Of a DNA stretch of 64,000 bases, positions 21,888 to 32,581 are shown piece after piece; positions within the stretch are counted from its first letter, which is position 1; each line of letters begins with the position of its first letter. The DNA is taken from positions 1 to 64,000 of the forward strand of contig JAISTQ010000043.1 of the NCBI GenBank assembly GCA_031272505.1, read 5' to 3'. The notes below the pieces were generated by a model. That model ran no database searches, was not told the origin of the DNA, and was given only the letters and a program-made list of their open reading frames with translations. This DNA is from Propionibacteriaceae bacterium (GTDB lineage Bacteria; Actinomycetota; Actinomycetes; Propionibacteriales; Propionibacteriaceae). Position numbers and translations under genes: made by a program.

Positions 21888-22597
21888 TGAGCTGGCTTGA
21901 GGTAAAAGACGTCGATCTGTTCTACGGGAAGGTGCAGGCGCTGCGAGGTTTGAGCTTCGGCGTCGAGCAGGGCGAGATCGTGGCGCTGCTGGGCAACAAC
22001 GGCGCCGGGAAATCCACCACGCTGAACATGGTTTCCGGCATCTTCCGCCCCGCCACCGGGTCGGTGAACTGGGACGGCCACGACATCACCAAGATCAAGG
22101 CGCACAAGCTGGTGGAGATGGGCATCGCGCAGGTGCCCGAAGGCCGCCGCATCTTCTCCACCATGACGGTCGAGGAAAACCTGAAGCTGGGCGGCTACAC
22201 CGTGCGCGACAAGGCCACCATCACCCGTCGCATCGAGCGGGTCTTCCACCTGATGCCCCGCCTCGGCGAGCGCCGCAGCCAAGAGGGCGGCACCTTGTCC
22301 GGCGGCGAACAGCAGATGCTGGCCATCGGCCGGGCGTTGATCACCTCGCCGAAGCTGCTGCTGCTGGACGAGCCGTCGATGGGCCTGGCCCCGCTGCTGG
22401 TGGCGCAGGTGATGGAGATCATCCACCACATCAACGAGGCGGGCACCACGGTGCTGATCGTGGAGCAGAACGCCAAGGCGGCGTTGAAGATCGCCCACCG
22501 CGCCTACGTGATCGACAACGGCACGGTGACGCTCTCCGGGCCCGCCGCCGAACTCGCCCAAGACCAACGGGTCATCGAAGCGTATCTCGGCATGTAA
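21887..22597 (+). CDS. livF: Branched-chain amino-acid ABC transporter ATP-binding protein LivF
   Basis: A 236-residue ATPase paired with LivG. Seen: Walker A GNNGAGKSTTLNMVSG (about residues 38-53), the LivF-type VPEGRRIFSTMTVEENLKLG, signature LSGGEQQMLAIGRAL, Walker B LLLLDEPSMGLAP and the switch TVLIVEQN. The start ATG overlaps the livG stop by one base. It is the last gene of livKHMGF; no T-run terminator is evident in the 150 bases after it. Confidence 0.96.
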   Translation: MSWLEVKDVDLFYGKVQALRGLSFGVEQGEIVALLGNNGAGKSTTLNMVSGIFRPATGSVNWDGHDITKIKAHKLVEMGIAQVPEGRRIFSTMTVEENLKLGGYTVRDKATITRRIERVFHLMPRLGERRSQEGGTLSGGEQQMLAIGRALITSPKLLLLDEPSMGLAPLLVAQVMEIIHHINEAGTTVLIVEQNAKAALKIAHRAYVIDNGTVTLSGPAAELAQDQRVIEAYLGM

Positions 22598-22747
22598 GCC
22601 GATCCGCCCGCCAATTTCTCGCCATCTGGACGATTTTTCGCCTCAGCGGCGGCTATCCGGGCGATTGGTAACTCCTTGGAAACCCGGCGTGACTAGACTC
22701 TTTCGCAGAGGATCGGTGTTTGTCCCACACCGTCAAGAAAGGAATGT

Positions 22748-23827
22748 ATGTACCACCCTGTCAAAAAATCGGCCCGCGCATCTGCGGTGCTGCTTGTCGG
22801 CTTGGCTGTCGGGTTCGCTGGAATGGTGTCCCCTGGAGCAGCTAGTGCCGCCCCCGCAACCGCCCCGGCGGTTACGCTCCCCGCTGCTGCCAAAGCTACA
22901 GTGACGGTCACCACCAATGCCCGTCAAAACACGACTACCAAACAGTATTCGCTGCAGCAGAACAAGAAGATCACCATCAAAGCCACGGTGAAGTCCGGCT
23001 CCAAGGCCGCTTCCGGCAAGGTGACCTTCTATGACGGCTCCAAGAAACTGAAGACCGTCTCCTTGAAGAGTGGCGTAGCCAAGCTCACCATCAAGGTCAC
23101 CAAGCTCGGCACCCACACCTATACCGCGAAATACATCCCGAAGGGGAAATCAAAGTCCACCGCGAACGGCAAAGCGAAAGTCAACGTCTATAGCCTCTCG
23201 ATCAAGACTGACAAGGTCGTGTACGAGGCCTACGTGAAAAACTACTTCCCGTTGACGGTCACCGCTAGCTACTCGGGGAAGTTCACCACTTCTGGGTATA
23301 TCGACTTCTGGGATGGTGCCTACCGAAACGAATTCTCCGGTGACAAGTACATCGGCCCGTACACGAATCCGACGAATAAGAAGTTCTCCGTCACGCGCAC
23401 GGTGTACCTCGGCTCCGAATCCATCAAGAAGAACACCACTGACCCCGATGCCGCCGCGAACACCAGCCGCGTCTACACCGTGTCCTTCACCACGCAGGCG
23501 GACGCCGATCAAGGCACCACCGCAATGAAGACGTTCACCGTCAAGTGGCTCTCCAACGTGATCGCGGTGAATGGGCAAACCGGCAAGCTGGTGCTGCCGA
23601 ACAGCCAAACTTACACCTCTACGACGGGTGTTCTCTCGGGCAGTTACTTCAGCTACTGCTCCGCCAAGGTGACGCATCTGGACAACACGTACACGATCTA
23701 CTACTCCACGACCGCCGCCAATTTGGACGCCAACCACAATCTGGTCGTCCCGGTCTCCGGAGCAACTGACAGCACCGTGGAGTTTGAGGACTGCGCTACG
23801 ACCGGCGCGGTTGCGATCACTCCGTAA
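22748..23827 (+). CDS. Secreted protein with a bacterial Ig-like (Big_3_5) domain
   Basis: A 359-residue exported protein. Seen: an N-terminal signal peptide (basic start, hydrophobic VLLVGLAVGFAGMV, likely cleavage after ASA near residue 37), then a Lys/Thr-rich Ig-like module (about residues 50-145) with the family pattern ASGKVTFYDGSKKLKTVSL...THTYTAKYIPKG, and a longer Tyr/Thr-rich domain with no recognised family. No LPXTG or membrane anchor is seen, so it is probably released or held non-covalently on the wall. The ATG has AAGGA four bases upstream and a TAGACT box lies about 40 bases before it. It resembles the module at the left window edge. Confidence 0.8.
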   Translation: MYHPVKKSARASAVLLVGLAVGFAGMVSPGAASAAPATAPAVTLPAAAKATVTVTTNARQNTTTKQYSLQQNKKITIKATVKSGSKAASGKVTFYDGSKKLKTVSLKSGVAKLTIKVTKLGTHTYTAKYIPKGKSKSTANGKAKVNVYSLSIKTDKVVYEAYVKNYFPLTVTASYSGKFTTSGYIDFWDGAYRNEFSGDKYIGPYTNPTNKKFSVTRTVYLGSESIKKNTTDPDAAANTSRVYTVSFTTQADADQGTTAMKTFTVKWLSNVIAVNGQTGKLVLPNSQTYTSTTGVLSGSYFSYCSAKVTHLDNTYTIYYSTTAANLDANHNLVVPVSGATDSTVEFEDCATTGAVAITP

Positions 23828-23874
23828 GGCGCTAAACCATAACTCACATGCTGGGGCCGCCTAGCGTTTAACCG

Positions 23875-25642
<1,768 letters not shown>

Positions 25643-25650
<8 letters not shown>

Positions 25651-26968
25651 TTTCGTCCTTTCTGATCGGAATCGGCCACCAATCGGCCGGGCTCGGCTCC
25701 CAACTGTCTGGATCGGCGGAAACCTGCTCGCCGGAGCGGATGTCCTTCACCGAATCACCGAACCACACATACGGTATACCCCGGCGATCCGCATATTTGA
25801 TCTGTTTGCCGTATTTCGCCGCATCAGGCGACACTTCGGTGGGAATGCCGCGGGCGCGCAACCTCGCGGCAAGCTGGTTTGACGCGGTACGGGTTTCCTC
25901 GGCGTCGACGGCCACCAGTACGCAGGTGGGCACGATCCGCGAGGGCACCAACACGCCCTTGCCGAGCAGCGGGTAGAGGATGCGGCTCACCCCGATGGAG
26001 AGGCCCACGCCGGGATAAGTGTTCTTGCCCTCGGTGGCCAGCGAATCGTAGCGGCCACCCGAGGAAATCGAACCCAGCGACTCCAACCCGGCCATCGACG
26101 TCTCATAGACGGTGCCGGTGTAGTAATCCAGCCCGCGCGCCACCGAGAGATCGGCCACGATCCGGCCCGGCACCTCGGCGGCCACCTGTTCGATCACCGC
26201 CGCCAATTCGGCCAGCCCGGTGTCCAAAAGCTCATGGGTGACGCCCAAAGCCCGCACCTGGGCGACGAACGCGGTGTCGTCAGTCTTGATGCTGGCCAAC
26301 TGCAGGCAGGCGTCGATGGCCACCGCCGACATGCCCAGGTCGTCAGCCAACGACTGCCGCACCGCTTCGGGGCCAAACTTGTCCAGCTTGTCCACCCGCT
26401 GCAGCACCGCCATCGGATCTGCCACGCCCAAGCCCCGATAGAAGCCTTCAGAGAGCTTGCGGTTGTTCACCCGCATGGTGACCGGCGGGATGCCAAAATC
26501 GGTGTGCAGCCGCTCCAAGGCGTCCAAGGTGACCAGCGGCAACTCCACGTCGTGGTGGGCCGCCAACTCTCCCTGCCCCACAATGTCCACGTCGGCCTGC
26601 AGGAACTCGCGGTAGCGCCCTTCCTGGGGCCGCTCGCCGCGCCACGCCTTCTGGATCTGGTAGCGCCGGAACGGGAACTCCAGGTGCCCGGCGTACTCCA
26701 GCACGTAGCGGGCGAAGGGGACGGTGAGATCGAAGTGCAGCCCCAGCTCAGCCTGGCTGCCCTCCGGGGCGTGCAACCGCTGGACGACATAGACCTCTTT
26801 GTCTATCTCGCCCTTGCGGGTCAACGACTCCATCGACTCCACGGCGCGGGTCTCAATCGAGCCGAAGCCGTGCAGTTCAAAAGTGTGTTGCAGTGAGGCG
26901 AGCACCTGCTGCTCGATGATCCGCTCACCGGGCAGGTATTCGGGGAAACCTGAGAGCTTCTTCTTCAT
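25643..26968 (-). CDS. hisS: Histidyl-tRNA synthetase
   Basis: A 441-residue class II synthetase. Seen: motif 1 region ([30 protein letters not shown]), motif 2 [32 protein letters not shown], the histidine-A loop [33 protein letters not shown] (motif 3) and a C-terminal anticodon-binding domain (about residues 335-425). It is followed by aspS with an eight-base overlap and preceded by the DUF349 gene with a three-base gap, so all three are probably co-transcribed. Confidence 0.96.
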
Positions 26969-26971
26969 GGT

Positions 26972-28216
26972 TTAGCGGGAGAAATCCGCCAACGTCTTCT
27001 GCGCCTGCTCCAGCCAAGTCTCGTAAGTCTTGATCGACTCCTCGGCCTTCGCCGCCGCCTTCTCGTCGCCCTTGGCGGATGCCTTCTCCAGCTTCTCGCG
27101 CAGCTTGTCGATCTCCTTGGAGAGCATCGCCACGGTGTCTTCGGCGCGGGATTTCGCCTGCGGATCGGTGCGCTTCCACTCGGCGTCTTCGGCATTGCGG
27201 ACCGCCGACTCCAAAGCCTTCACCCGGGCATCGAGCGCCCGGATTTGATCGCGGGGCACCCGGCCGACTGCGGAGTATTCGTCCAGGAAGGCCCGGAACG
27301 CCTGCTTGGCGACCTCCAGATCCTCGACGGGGAGAATCTTCTTCTCCGCCTCGTCCAGCAACGCCAGCCGCTTCTCCAAGTTGGCCGAATACTCGGCATC
27401 CTGCGCCGAGAAGACCGCCTGCTTGGCCGAGAAGAAGCCATCTTGGATGGCCCGGAACTCCGCCCAGAGCTTGTCGTCAACCTCGCGCTGCGCCGAACCG
27501 GCGGCCTTCCAGCGCTCCATCAGCTCTCGGAACCCGGCCGAAGCCTTGCCCCACTCGATGGAGGTGGCCAACTCGCGGGCCTCGGCAAGGATCTGCTCCT
27601 TCTTCCGCTTCGCCTCGTCGCGAACCACCGACAGCTCCGCGAAGTGCGTCTTCCGGCGGCGGGTGTACGTGGTGCGGGCGGTGGAGAAGCGACGCCACAG
27701 CTCGTCATCGGTGGCGCGGTCGATGCGCGGCAGCGCCTTCCACTCCTCCAGCAGGGCCCGGAAACGATCTGCCCCGTTGCGCCAATCGTTGCCCTCGGCG
27801 AGCTCCTCAGCCTGGGCGGCGAGCCGCTCCTTGGCCTCCTTCGACTCGGCGACGGCCTGCTCCCGCTCGGCCTTGCGGCTGGCGGAAAGCTCCTCGATGA
27901 TCGGCGTCAACGTCTCCAACTCGGCTTCCAACGCGGCCAGATCGCCGACGGCGGAAGCGTGGGCGACGGCTTCTTTGAGCACCTTCACCCGGGCTTTCGC
28001 CTGTTCTGGAGAGAGCGCCCCGCCCTTGATCCGGGTGACCAGCAGGGATACCTGCCCAGCCAACGCATCGTAACGGTTTACATAGAATGCCAGCGCCTCT
28101 GCTTCGGTCGCACCTGGAATCTGACCCACTGCCCGCTCGCCGTCCGCCGTGCGCACGTACACCGTGCCATCAGCGTCCACGCGACCGAAATCAGCTGGAC
28201 TTGGAGTTGAACTCAT
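26972..28216 (-). CDS. DUF349 domain-containing protein
   Basis: A 414-residue soluble, highly charged helical protein made of repeated DUF349 units (about residues 120-390), each with a Trp-centred core such as RFRALLEEWKALPRIDRATDDELWRRFSTAR and GFRELMERWKAAGSAQREVDDKLWAEFRAIQ. Long Glu/Lys/Ala stretches suggest coiled coils. The molecular role of the family is unclear. It lies ahead of hisS-aspS and divergent from the hydrolase gene at 28344. The ATG at 28216 has a CAGGG motif about eight bases upstream. Confidence 0.85.
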   Translation of the reverse strand: MSSTPSPADFGRVDADGTVYVRTADGERAVGQIPGATEAEALAFYVNRYDALAGQVSLLVTRIKGGALSPEQAKARVKVLKEAVAHASAVGDLAALEAELETLTPIIEELSASRKAEREQAVAESKEAKERLAAQAEELAEGNDWRNGADRFRALLEEWKALPRIDRATDDELWRRFSTARTTYTRRRKTHFAELSVVRDEAKRKKEQILAEARELATSIEWGKASAGFRELMERWKAAGSAQREVDDKLWAEFRAIQDGFFSAKQAVFSAQDAEYSANLEKRLALLDEAEKKILPVEDLEVAKQAFRAFLDEYSAVGRVPRDQIRALDARVKALESAVRNAEDAEWKRTDPQAKSRAEDTVAMLSKEIDKLREKLEKASAKGDEKAAAKAEESIKTYETWLEQAQKTLADFSR

Positions 28217-28243
28217 GATCTTTGCCCTGTTTCGTCTTATTGA

Positions 28244-28279
28244 CGCGAGCCAAGCTCGCGACTTGCCAGAGCAATCCTA
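28244..28279 (-). promoter_or_regulatory. Putative promoter and 5'-UTR hairpin of the DUF349-hisS-aspS unit
   Basis: On the minus strand a TAGGAT box (28279-28274) is followed about 14 bases later by a perfect inverted repeat, CGCGAGC-CAA-GCTCGCG at 28244-28260 on the plus strand. The predicted mRNA start lies just upstream of the repeat, so it would form a tight three-base-loop hairpin near the 5' end, or serve as an operator. No matching -35 box is clear. Confidence 0.4.
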
Positions 28280-28331
28280 CCTTGTTCCTCCACCTAAAAC
28301 GCAATCGCTCCAAGGCTGAGCTACCCTGAGC

Positions 28332-28337
28332 TACACT
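28332..28337 (+). promoter_or_regulatory. -10 box of the metallo-hydrolase gene (leaderless type)
   Basis: TACACT is followed by GCCATT and then the ATG at 28344. The spacing predicts a leaderless mRNA; there is no purine-rich Shine-Dalgarno in the six bases between. Confidence 0.45.
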
Positions 28338-28343
28338 GCCATT

Positions 28344-28997
28344 ATGTTCCTCGGCTCCTTCGCGTCCGGCCCGTGGCAGGCGAATTGCTACCTGCTCGCC
28401 GACGAGCCGCCCAGCGAATGCGTGATCATCGACCCTGGCGTGGGTGCCGCCGACACCGTCCGCCAAGCCGTCATTGAGCACCAGCTCACCCCGGCCGCCA
28501 TCTTGGCCACCCACGGCCACATCGACCACATCGCCTCCGCCGCCATCCTCGCCGACGAATACCGCATTCCGCTCTACATCGACCCCGCCGACCGGCACCT
28601 GCTCACCGACCCGGCCGCCGGCCTGGACGCCGACGCCGCCGCGCTGGCCGCCCTATTGCTCCCCGATGGCCTGGCCGAGCCGCAACTTTTGGAGGGCTAC
28701 TCCCCCACCATCGAAGTCGCTGGTTTTACCTTCCAAGTCGCCGCCGCTCCCGGCCACACCCGGGGCTCGGTGCTGCTCACTCCCACCGGCCTCGACCCCC
28801 GCATCACTTTCACCGGCGACGTTCTCTTCGCCGGCTCCATCGGCCGCACCGACTTCCCCGGCGGCAACCGCCACCAGATGCGCGTCACCCTCGACACCGT
28901 CGTCAAAGCCCTGCCCCCCGACACCATCATTCTCCCCGGCCACGGCCCCACCACCACCATGTCCCACGAACTCCAAGTCAACCCCTACCTCAAGTAG
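28344..28997 (+). CDS. MBL-fold metallo-hydrolase (glyoxalase II-like)
   Basis: A 217-residue binuclear-metal hydrolase. Seen: the metal motif ATHGHIDHIASA (THxHxDH, about residues 56-66), the third ligand in AAPGHTRGSV, the bridging Asp in FTGDVLFAGSIGRTDFPGG and the last His in ILPGHGP. This is the hydroxyacylglutathione-hydrolase-like subgroup. High-GC actinobacteria make mycothiol rather than glutathione, so the true thioester is unknown. A homologue is often found beside rel and hisS in actinobacteria, as here. The gene is monocistronic and convergent with rel. Confidence 0.88.
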   Translation: MFLGSFASGPWQANCYLLADEPPSECVIIDPGVGAADTVRQAVIEHQLTPAAILATHGHIDHIASAAILADEYRIPLYIDPADRHLLTDPAAGLDADAAALAALLLPDGLAEPQLLEGYSPTIEVAGFTFQVAAAPGHTRGSVLLTPTGLDPRITFTGDVLFAGSIGRTDFPGGNRHQMRVTLDTVVKALPPDTIILPGHGPTTTMSHELQVNPYLK

Positions 28998-29014
28998 CGC
29001 CCGTCAGCTCGGTG

Positions 29015-29103
29015 GTCGCGTCGGCTTGCGCCTCGCTCCCGCGCTCTTGGTTCGCTCCAAGTGTGCTGCGCACACTGAGCCCGAGCGGAGCGAGGACAAT
29101 CTC
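29015..29103. repeat. Palindromic intergenic element (copy B) between convergent genes
   Basis: It contains a 7-bp hairpin AGTGTGC-TGC-GCACACT (29060-29076) and the block CACACTGAGCCCGAGCGG...GAGGACAAT, which matches the right end of copy A at 8951-9002. The segment GGTTCGCTCCAAGTGTGC is the inverted form of GCACACTTGGAGCGAAC in copy A, so the modules are shuffled. It fills the gap between the hydrolase and rel stop codons, where a bidirectional terminator would be expected. Confidence 0.6.
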
Positions 29104-29114
29104 GGGGCCACAGG

Positions 29115-31424
29115 CTACAACGTGGATTTGAGGCGGTAGACGTCGTAGATGCCCTGGATTTTCTTGAGGGAGTTGATGACGTGTTCGAGGTGCTTGGGGC
29201 TGGTGGTGTCGAAGGTGATGCGGAAGCGGAAGACGCGGTCTTTGGTGGTGGTGAGCGCCCCGGAAGTCATTGAGATGTGCTGCTCGGAGATGACTTTGGC
29301 GATGTCGGCGAGGACGCCGGTGCGGTCGATCCCCTCGATGTGGAGCGCCACGGTGAAGGCGGAGGCGGCGGTGGGCGCCCAGGAGACTTCGACGATGCGC
29401 TCGGGGCGGAGCATCAGGTTCTTGACGTTGGAACAATCGGCGCGGTGCACGGAGACGCCGTCGCCGCGGGTGACGAAGCCGACGATCTCGTCGCCGGGGA
29501 CGGGCAGGCAACAGTGGGCGAGCTTGACCAGCACCGTCGGATCGCCCTGCACCTCGATGCCGGCGTCGTTGTGGGTGCCGGTGGCGGCGGGCACCGAATC
29601 CATGATGATGGGCGTGTCCTCGGAGGCCAGATCGGCCACTTCGTCCATGCCGCCCACCTGCGTCACGATGCGTTCGACCACGGCTTGGGCGGAAATCTTG
29701 CCTTCGCCGAGGGCCGCGTAGAGCGCGTTGGTGTCCTGGACGCGGAAATGCTCGGTGAGATCGCTCATCGACTCGGCGGTGAGCAGCTTTTGGACGGCGA
29801 GACGGCGGCGGCGGAGTTCCTTGGTGAGCCGGTCCTTGCCCAGCTCGATGTACTCTTCGCGGCGTTCGCGCTGGAAGTATTGGCGGATCTTGGCGCGGGC
29901 CTTCGGGCTGCGCACGAACTCCAGCCAGTCGCGGCTCGGCCCGGCGTTTTCGCTCTTGGAGACCAGCACCTCGACGGAATCGCCCGATGACAGCTCCGAT
30001 TCGAGCGGCACCAGCCGCCCGTTCACCCGCGCGCCGATGCACTTGTGGCCCACCTGGGTGTGCACCTGGTAGGCGAAATCGACGGGCGTGGAGCCCTTCG
30101 GCAGCGAGAGCACGTCGCCCTTGGGGGTGAACACGAAGACTTCCTCGGCGGCCACCTCGAAACGCAGGTTGTCGAGGAACTCACCCGAAGAAGCCATCTC
30201 CTGCTGCCAGTCGGAGATCTGGGCCACCCAGTTGATCTCGGCGCCGGAAGTCTTGCCCTCCTTGTACTTCCAGTGCGCGGCCACGCCGTATTCGGCCTGC
30301 CGGTGCATCTCGTGGGTGCGGATCTGGAATTCGACGGCCTTGCCGCCCGGCCCGGCGACGGTGGTGTGCAAGCTCTGGTAGAGGTTGAACTTCGGCATCG
30401 CGATGTAATCCTTGAACCGGCCCGGAATGGGCGTCCAGCGGGCGTGCAGCACCCCCAAGGCGCCGTAGCAATCCCGCTGCGAGTTCACCAGGATGCGCAA
30501 GCCGACCAGATCGTAGATGTCGTCAAAGTCGCGGCCCCGGACCACCATCTTCTGGTAGATCGAGTAGTAGTGCTTCGGCCTGCCGTAGACCGAAATCTCG
30601 ATGCCGGCGGTGGCCATGTCCTCGCGCACCTGCGAGATGATCACGTGCAGCGACTCCTCGCGCATCGGGGCGCGCTCGGCCACCATCTTCACGATCTCGT
30701 GGTAGATCTTCGGCTCCAACGTCGAAAAGGCGAGGTCTTCCAGCTCCCACTTGATGGTGTTCATGCCCAGCCGGTGGGCCAGCGGGGCGAAAATCTCCAG
30801 CGTCTCCTTGGCGATCGCCAACTGCCGATCTTGGCGCATGTGCCGCAGTGTGCGCATGTTGTGCAGCCGGTCGGAGAGCTTGATGATGAGCACCCGGATG
30901 TCCTTGCTCATCGCCAGCACCATCTTGCGGATCGTCTCCGCCTTCGCGTTCTCGCCGTAGGCGATCTTGTCCAGCTTGGTGACGCCGTCCACCATCTTGG
31001 CGATCTCCGGGCCGAAATCGGCGGTGAGCTGTTCCAACGTGTAGGGGGTGTCCTCCACGGTGTCGTGCAGCAGCGCGGCGGCGATGGTGGCCTCGTTCAC
31101 CCCCAGGGAGGCGGCGATGGTGGCCACCGCCAGCGGATGGGTGATGAACGGCTCGCCATTCTTGCGGGTCTGCCCGGCGTGGCACTGCGCGGCCACCCGG
31201 TACGCCTTCTCGATCAACGCGAAATCGGCGTTCTTGTTGTGATCCTTGACGGCCAGGATCAAAGGCTCCAGCTCAATCGGCAGCGACTGCTTCTGGCCGC
31301 CGATGCGTGCCCACATGCCGCGCATGGAGAACTTGCCGGTCTGCGCGGGATCGCCCAAAACCACCGTGTCTTCAGGCATTTGAGCCGCAGTGAAGTCTTC
31401 ATCGGGATGAGTCTTCACTGCCAT
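29115..31424 (-). CDS. relA: Bifunctional (p)ppGpp synthetase/hydrolase Rel
   Basis: A 769-residue stringent-response enzyme. Seen: the HD hydrolase domain (about residues 70-220) with AALLHDTVEDTPYT and IKLSDRLHNMRTL, the synthetase domain (about 270-390) with GRPKHYYSIYQKM and YQSLHTTVAGPGG, a TGS domain (VFTPKGDVLSLPKGSTPVDFAY), a Zn-finger-like region with HCCLPVPGDEIVGF, and a C-terminal ACT domain. The intact HD residues indicate both making and degrading (p)ppGpp. The ATG has TAGGAG upstream, and a TAAACT box about 30 bases upstream suggests its own promoter in addition to read-through from apt and the K+ channel gene. Confidence 0.95.
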   Translation of the reverse strand: MAVKTHPDEDFTAAQMPEDTVVLGDPAQTGKFSMRGMWARIGGQKQSLPIELEPLILAVKDHNKNADFALIEKAYRVAAQCHAGQTRKNGEPFITHPLAVATIAASLGVNEATIAAALLHDTVEDTPYTLEQLTADFGPEIAKMVDGVTKLDKIAYGENAKAETIRKMVLAMSKDIRVLIIKLSDRLHNMRTLRHMRQDRQLAIAKETLEIFAPLAHRLGMNTIKWELEDLAFSTLEPKIYHEIVKMVAERAPMREESLHVIISQVREDMATAGIEISVYGRPKHYYSIYQKMVVRGRDFDDIYDLVGLRILVNSQRDCYGALGVLHARWTPIPGRFKDYIAMPKFNLYQSLHTTVAGPGGKAVEFQIRTHEMHRQAEYGVAAHWKYKEGKTSGAEINWVAQISDWQQEMASSGEFLDNLRFEVAAEEVFVFTPKGDVLSLPKGSTPVDFAYQVHTQVGHKCIGARVNGRLVPLESELSSGDSVEVLVSKSENAGPSRDWLEFVRSPKARAKIRQYFQRERREEYIELGKDRLTKELRRRRLAVQKLLTAESMSDLTEHFRVQDTNALYAALGEGKISAQAVVERIVTQVGGMDEVADLASEDTPIIMDSVPAATGTHNDAGIEVQGDPTVLVKLAHCCLPVPGDEIVGFVTRGDGVSVHRADCSNVKNLMLRPERIVEVSWAPTAASAFTVALHIEGIDRTGVLADIAKVISEQHISMTSGALTTTKDRVFRFRITFDTTSPKHLEHVINSLKKIQGIYDVYRLKSTL

Positions 31425-31504
31425 GGCGCTCTCCTAGGGCTAGACCAACCAGTTTAGCCAAACAATTGACGAGAAACGAGATCGCGCGCGTCAACCATGA
31501 ATCG

Positions 31505-32572
31505 TTACTGAATCTTTGCCGTGTGCTGCGACTTGCGCACCACTACCACTTCGTCGCCCAACTGCAGCGTGTCGGCGGTGGAATCGTAGAAGCGGCGCAT
31601 GGTCTTGTTGCGGACCACCGCGAGCACCCGCTCGCCTTCGACTTCCTTGGGGTTGATCCCCTCTTCTTCGCGGGTGACCTGCCGTTGCGCCACCTCCAGA
31701 CCGGAGCCGGAGGTGAGCAGATCCTCGATCACATCGCCCAGATACGGGGAGATCGACGACAAGCCCATCAGGCGGCCCACTGAATCCGAGGAAGTGATCA
31801 CCGCGTCGGCACCGGATTGGCGCACCAGCGGCAGGTTCTGCGCGTCGCGGACGGCGGCCACCACATGCGCGGTGCGGTTCAACTGCCGCACGGTGAGGGT
31901 GGTCAGGATGGTGGTGTCGTCGCGGTTGACGGTGATGATCACCTCGCGGGCCTTGGGCAGCTCGGCGCGGCGCAGGATCTCGCGGACGGTGCCGTCGCCT
32001 TCGAAGGCGGCCAGGTTCGAACGGTTCGCCTCCTGCACCATCTGCCCGGAGGTGTCGATGACGACGATGCGCTCGGTGGGCACCCCGTTTGCGATCAGGG
32101 TCTTCACGGCGCTCTGTCCCATGGTGCCGAAACCGATCACCACGGTGTGCGAGCGCAGGTTCTTCCGCCATTGGGCGTCCATCAGCGCCCTCCTTCCTTC
32201 GTTGGCCAGCACCTCGACGGTGGTCCCGACCAGCAGCACCAGGAAGGCGATGCGGATCGGGGTGATGATGATGGCGTTGATCAGCCGGGCATGGTCGGTG
32301 ACCGGCACGATGTCGCCGTAGCCGGTGGTTGTCATGGTGACCGTCGCGTAGTAGAAAGCCTCGATCAGGTTGACGCCGTCGTGATTCGCCAGATCGGCGT
32401 AGGCGTCCCGGTCCAGCCAGACGATCAGGGCGATCGCCAGCACCAGCAACAAGGCCATGCCGAAACGTTTGACGAGTTCGCGCCACGCGGAGGTCGCCCG
32501 CGCGGGCAGCCGCACCTGCAGCCGCGAAGCCCACGGCTTCTCGGAGGGTTGGAATCTAATCTTGGGCGGCAT
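31505..32572 (-). CDS. Two-TM potassium channel with RCK (TrkA-N/TrkA-C) domain
   Basis: A 355-residue channel subunit. Seen: a basic cytoplasmic N-terminus, TM1 (MALLLVLAIALIVWL, about residues 38-52), a pore helix and the selectivity filter TTTGYGD (about residues 83-89), TM2 (IAFLVLLVGTTVEVL), then an RCK domain with the Rossmann motif VVIGFGTMGQSAVKTL and an acidic strand end VVIDTSG, and a C-terminal TrkA-C domain (about 255-345). It should form ligand-gated tetramers like MthK. It lies nine bases after apt and 80 bases before rel, an unusual insertion between two stringent-response-linked genes. The start ATG may be one of few; no nearer one keeps the basic N-terminus. Confidence 0.9.
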   Translation of the reverse strand: MPPKIRFQPSEKPWASRLQVRLPARATSAWRELVKRFGMALLLVLAIALIVWLDRDAYADLANHDGVNLIEAFYYATVTMTTTGYGDIVPVTDHARLINAIIITPIRIAFLVLLVGTTVEVLANEGRRALMDAQWRKNLRSHTVVIGFGTMGQSAVKTLIANGVPTERIVVIDTSGQMVQEANRSNLAAFEGDGTVREILRRAELPKAREVIITVNRDDTTILTTLTVRQLNRTAHVVAAVRDAQNLPLVRQSGADAVITSSDSVGRLMGLSSISPYLGDVIEDLLTSGSGLEVAQRQVTREEEGINPKEVEGERVLAVVRNKTMRRFYDSTADTLQLGDEVVVVRKSQHTAKIQ

Positions 32573-32581
32573 GAGACCACA

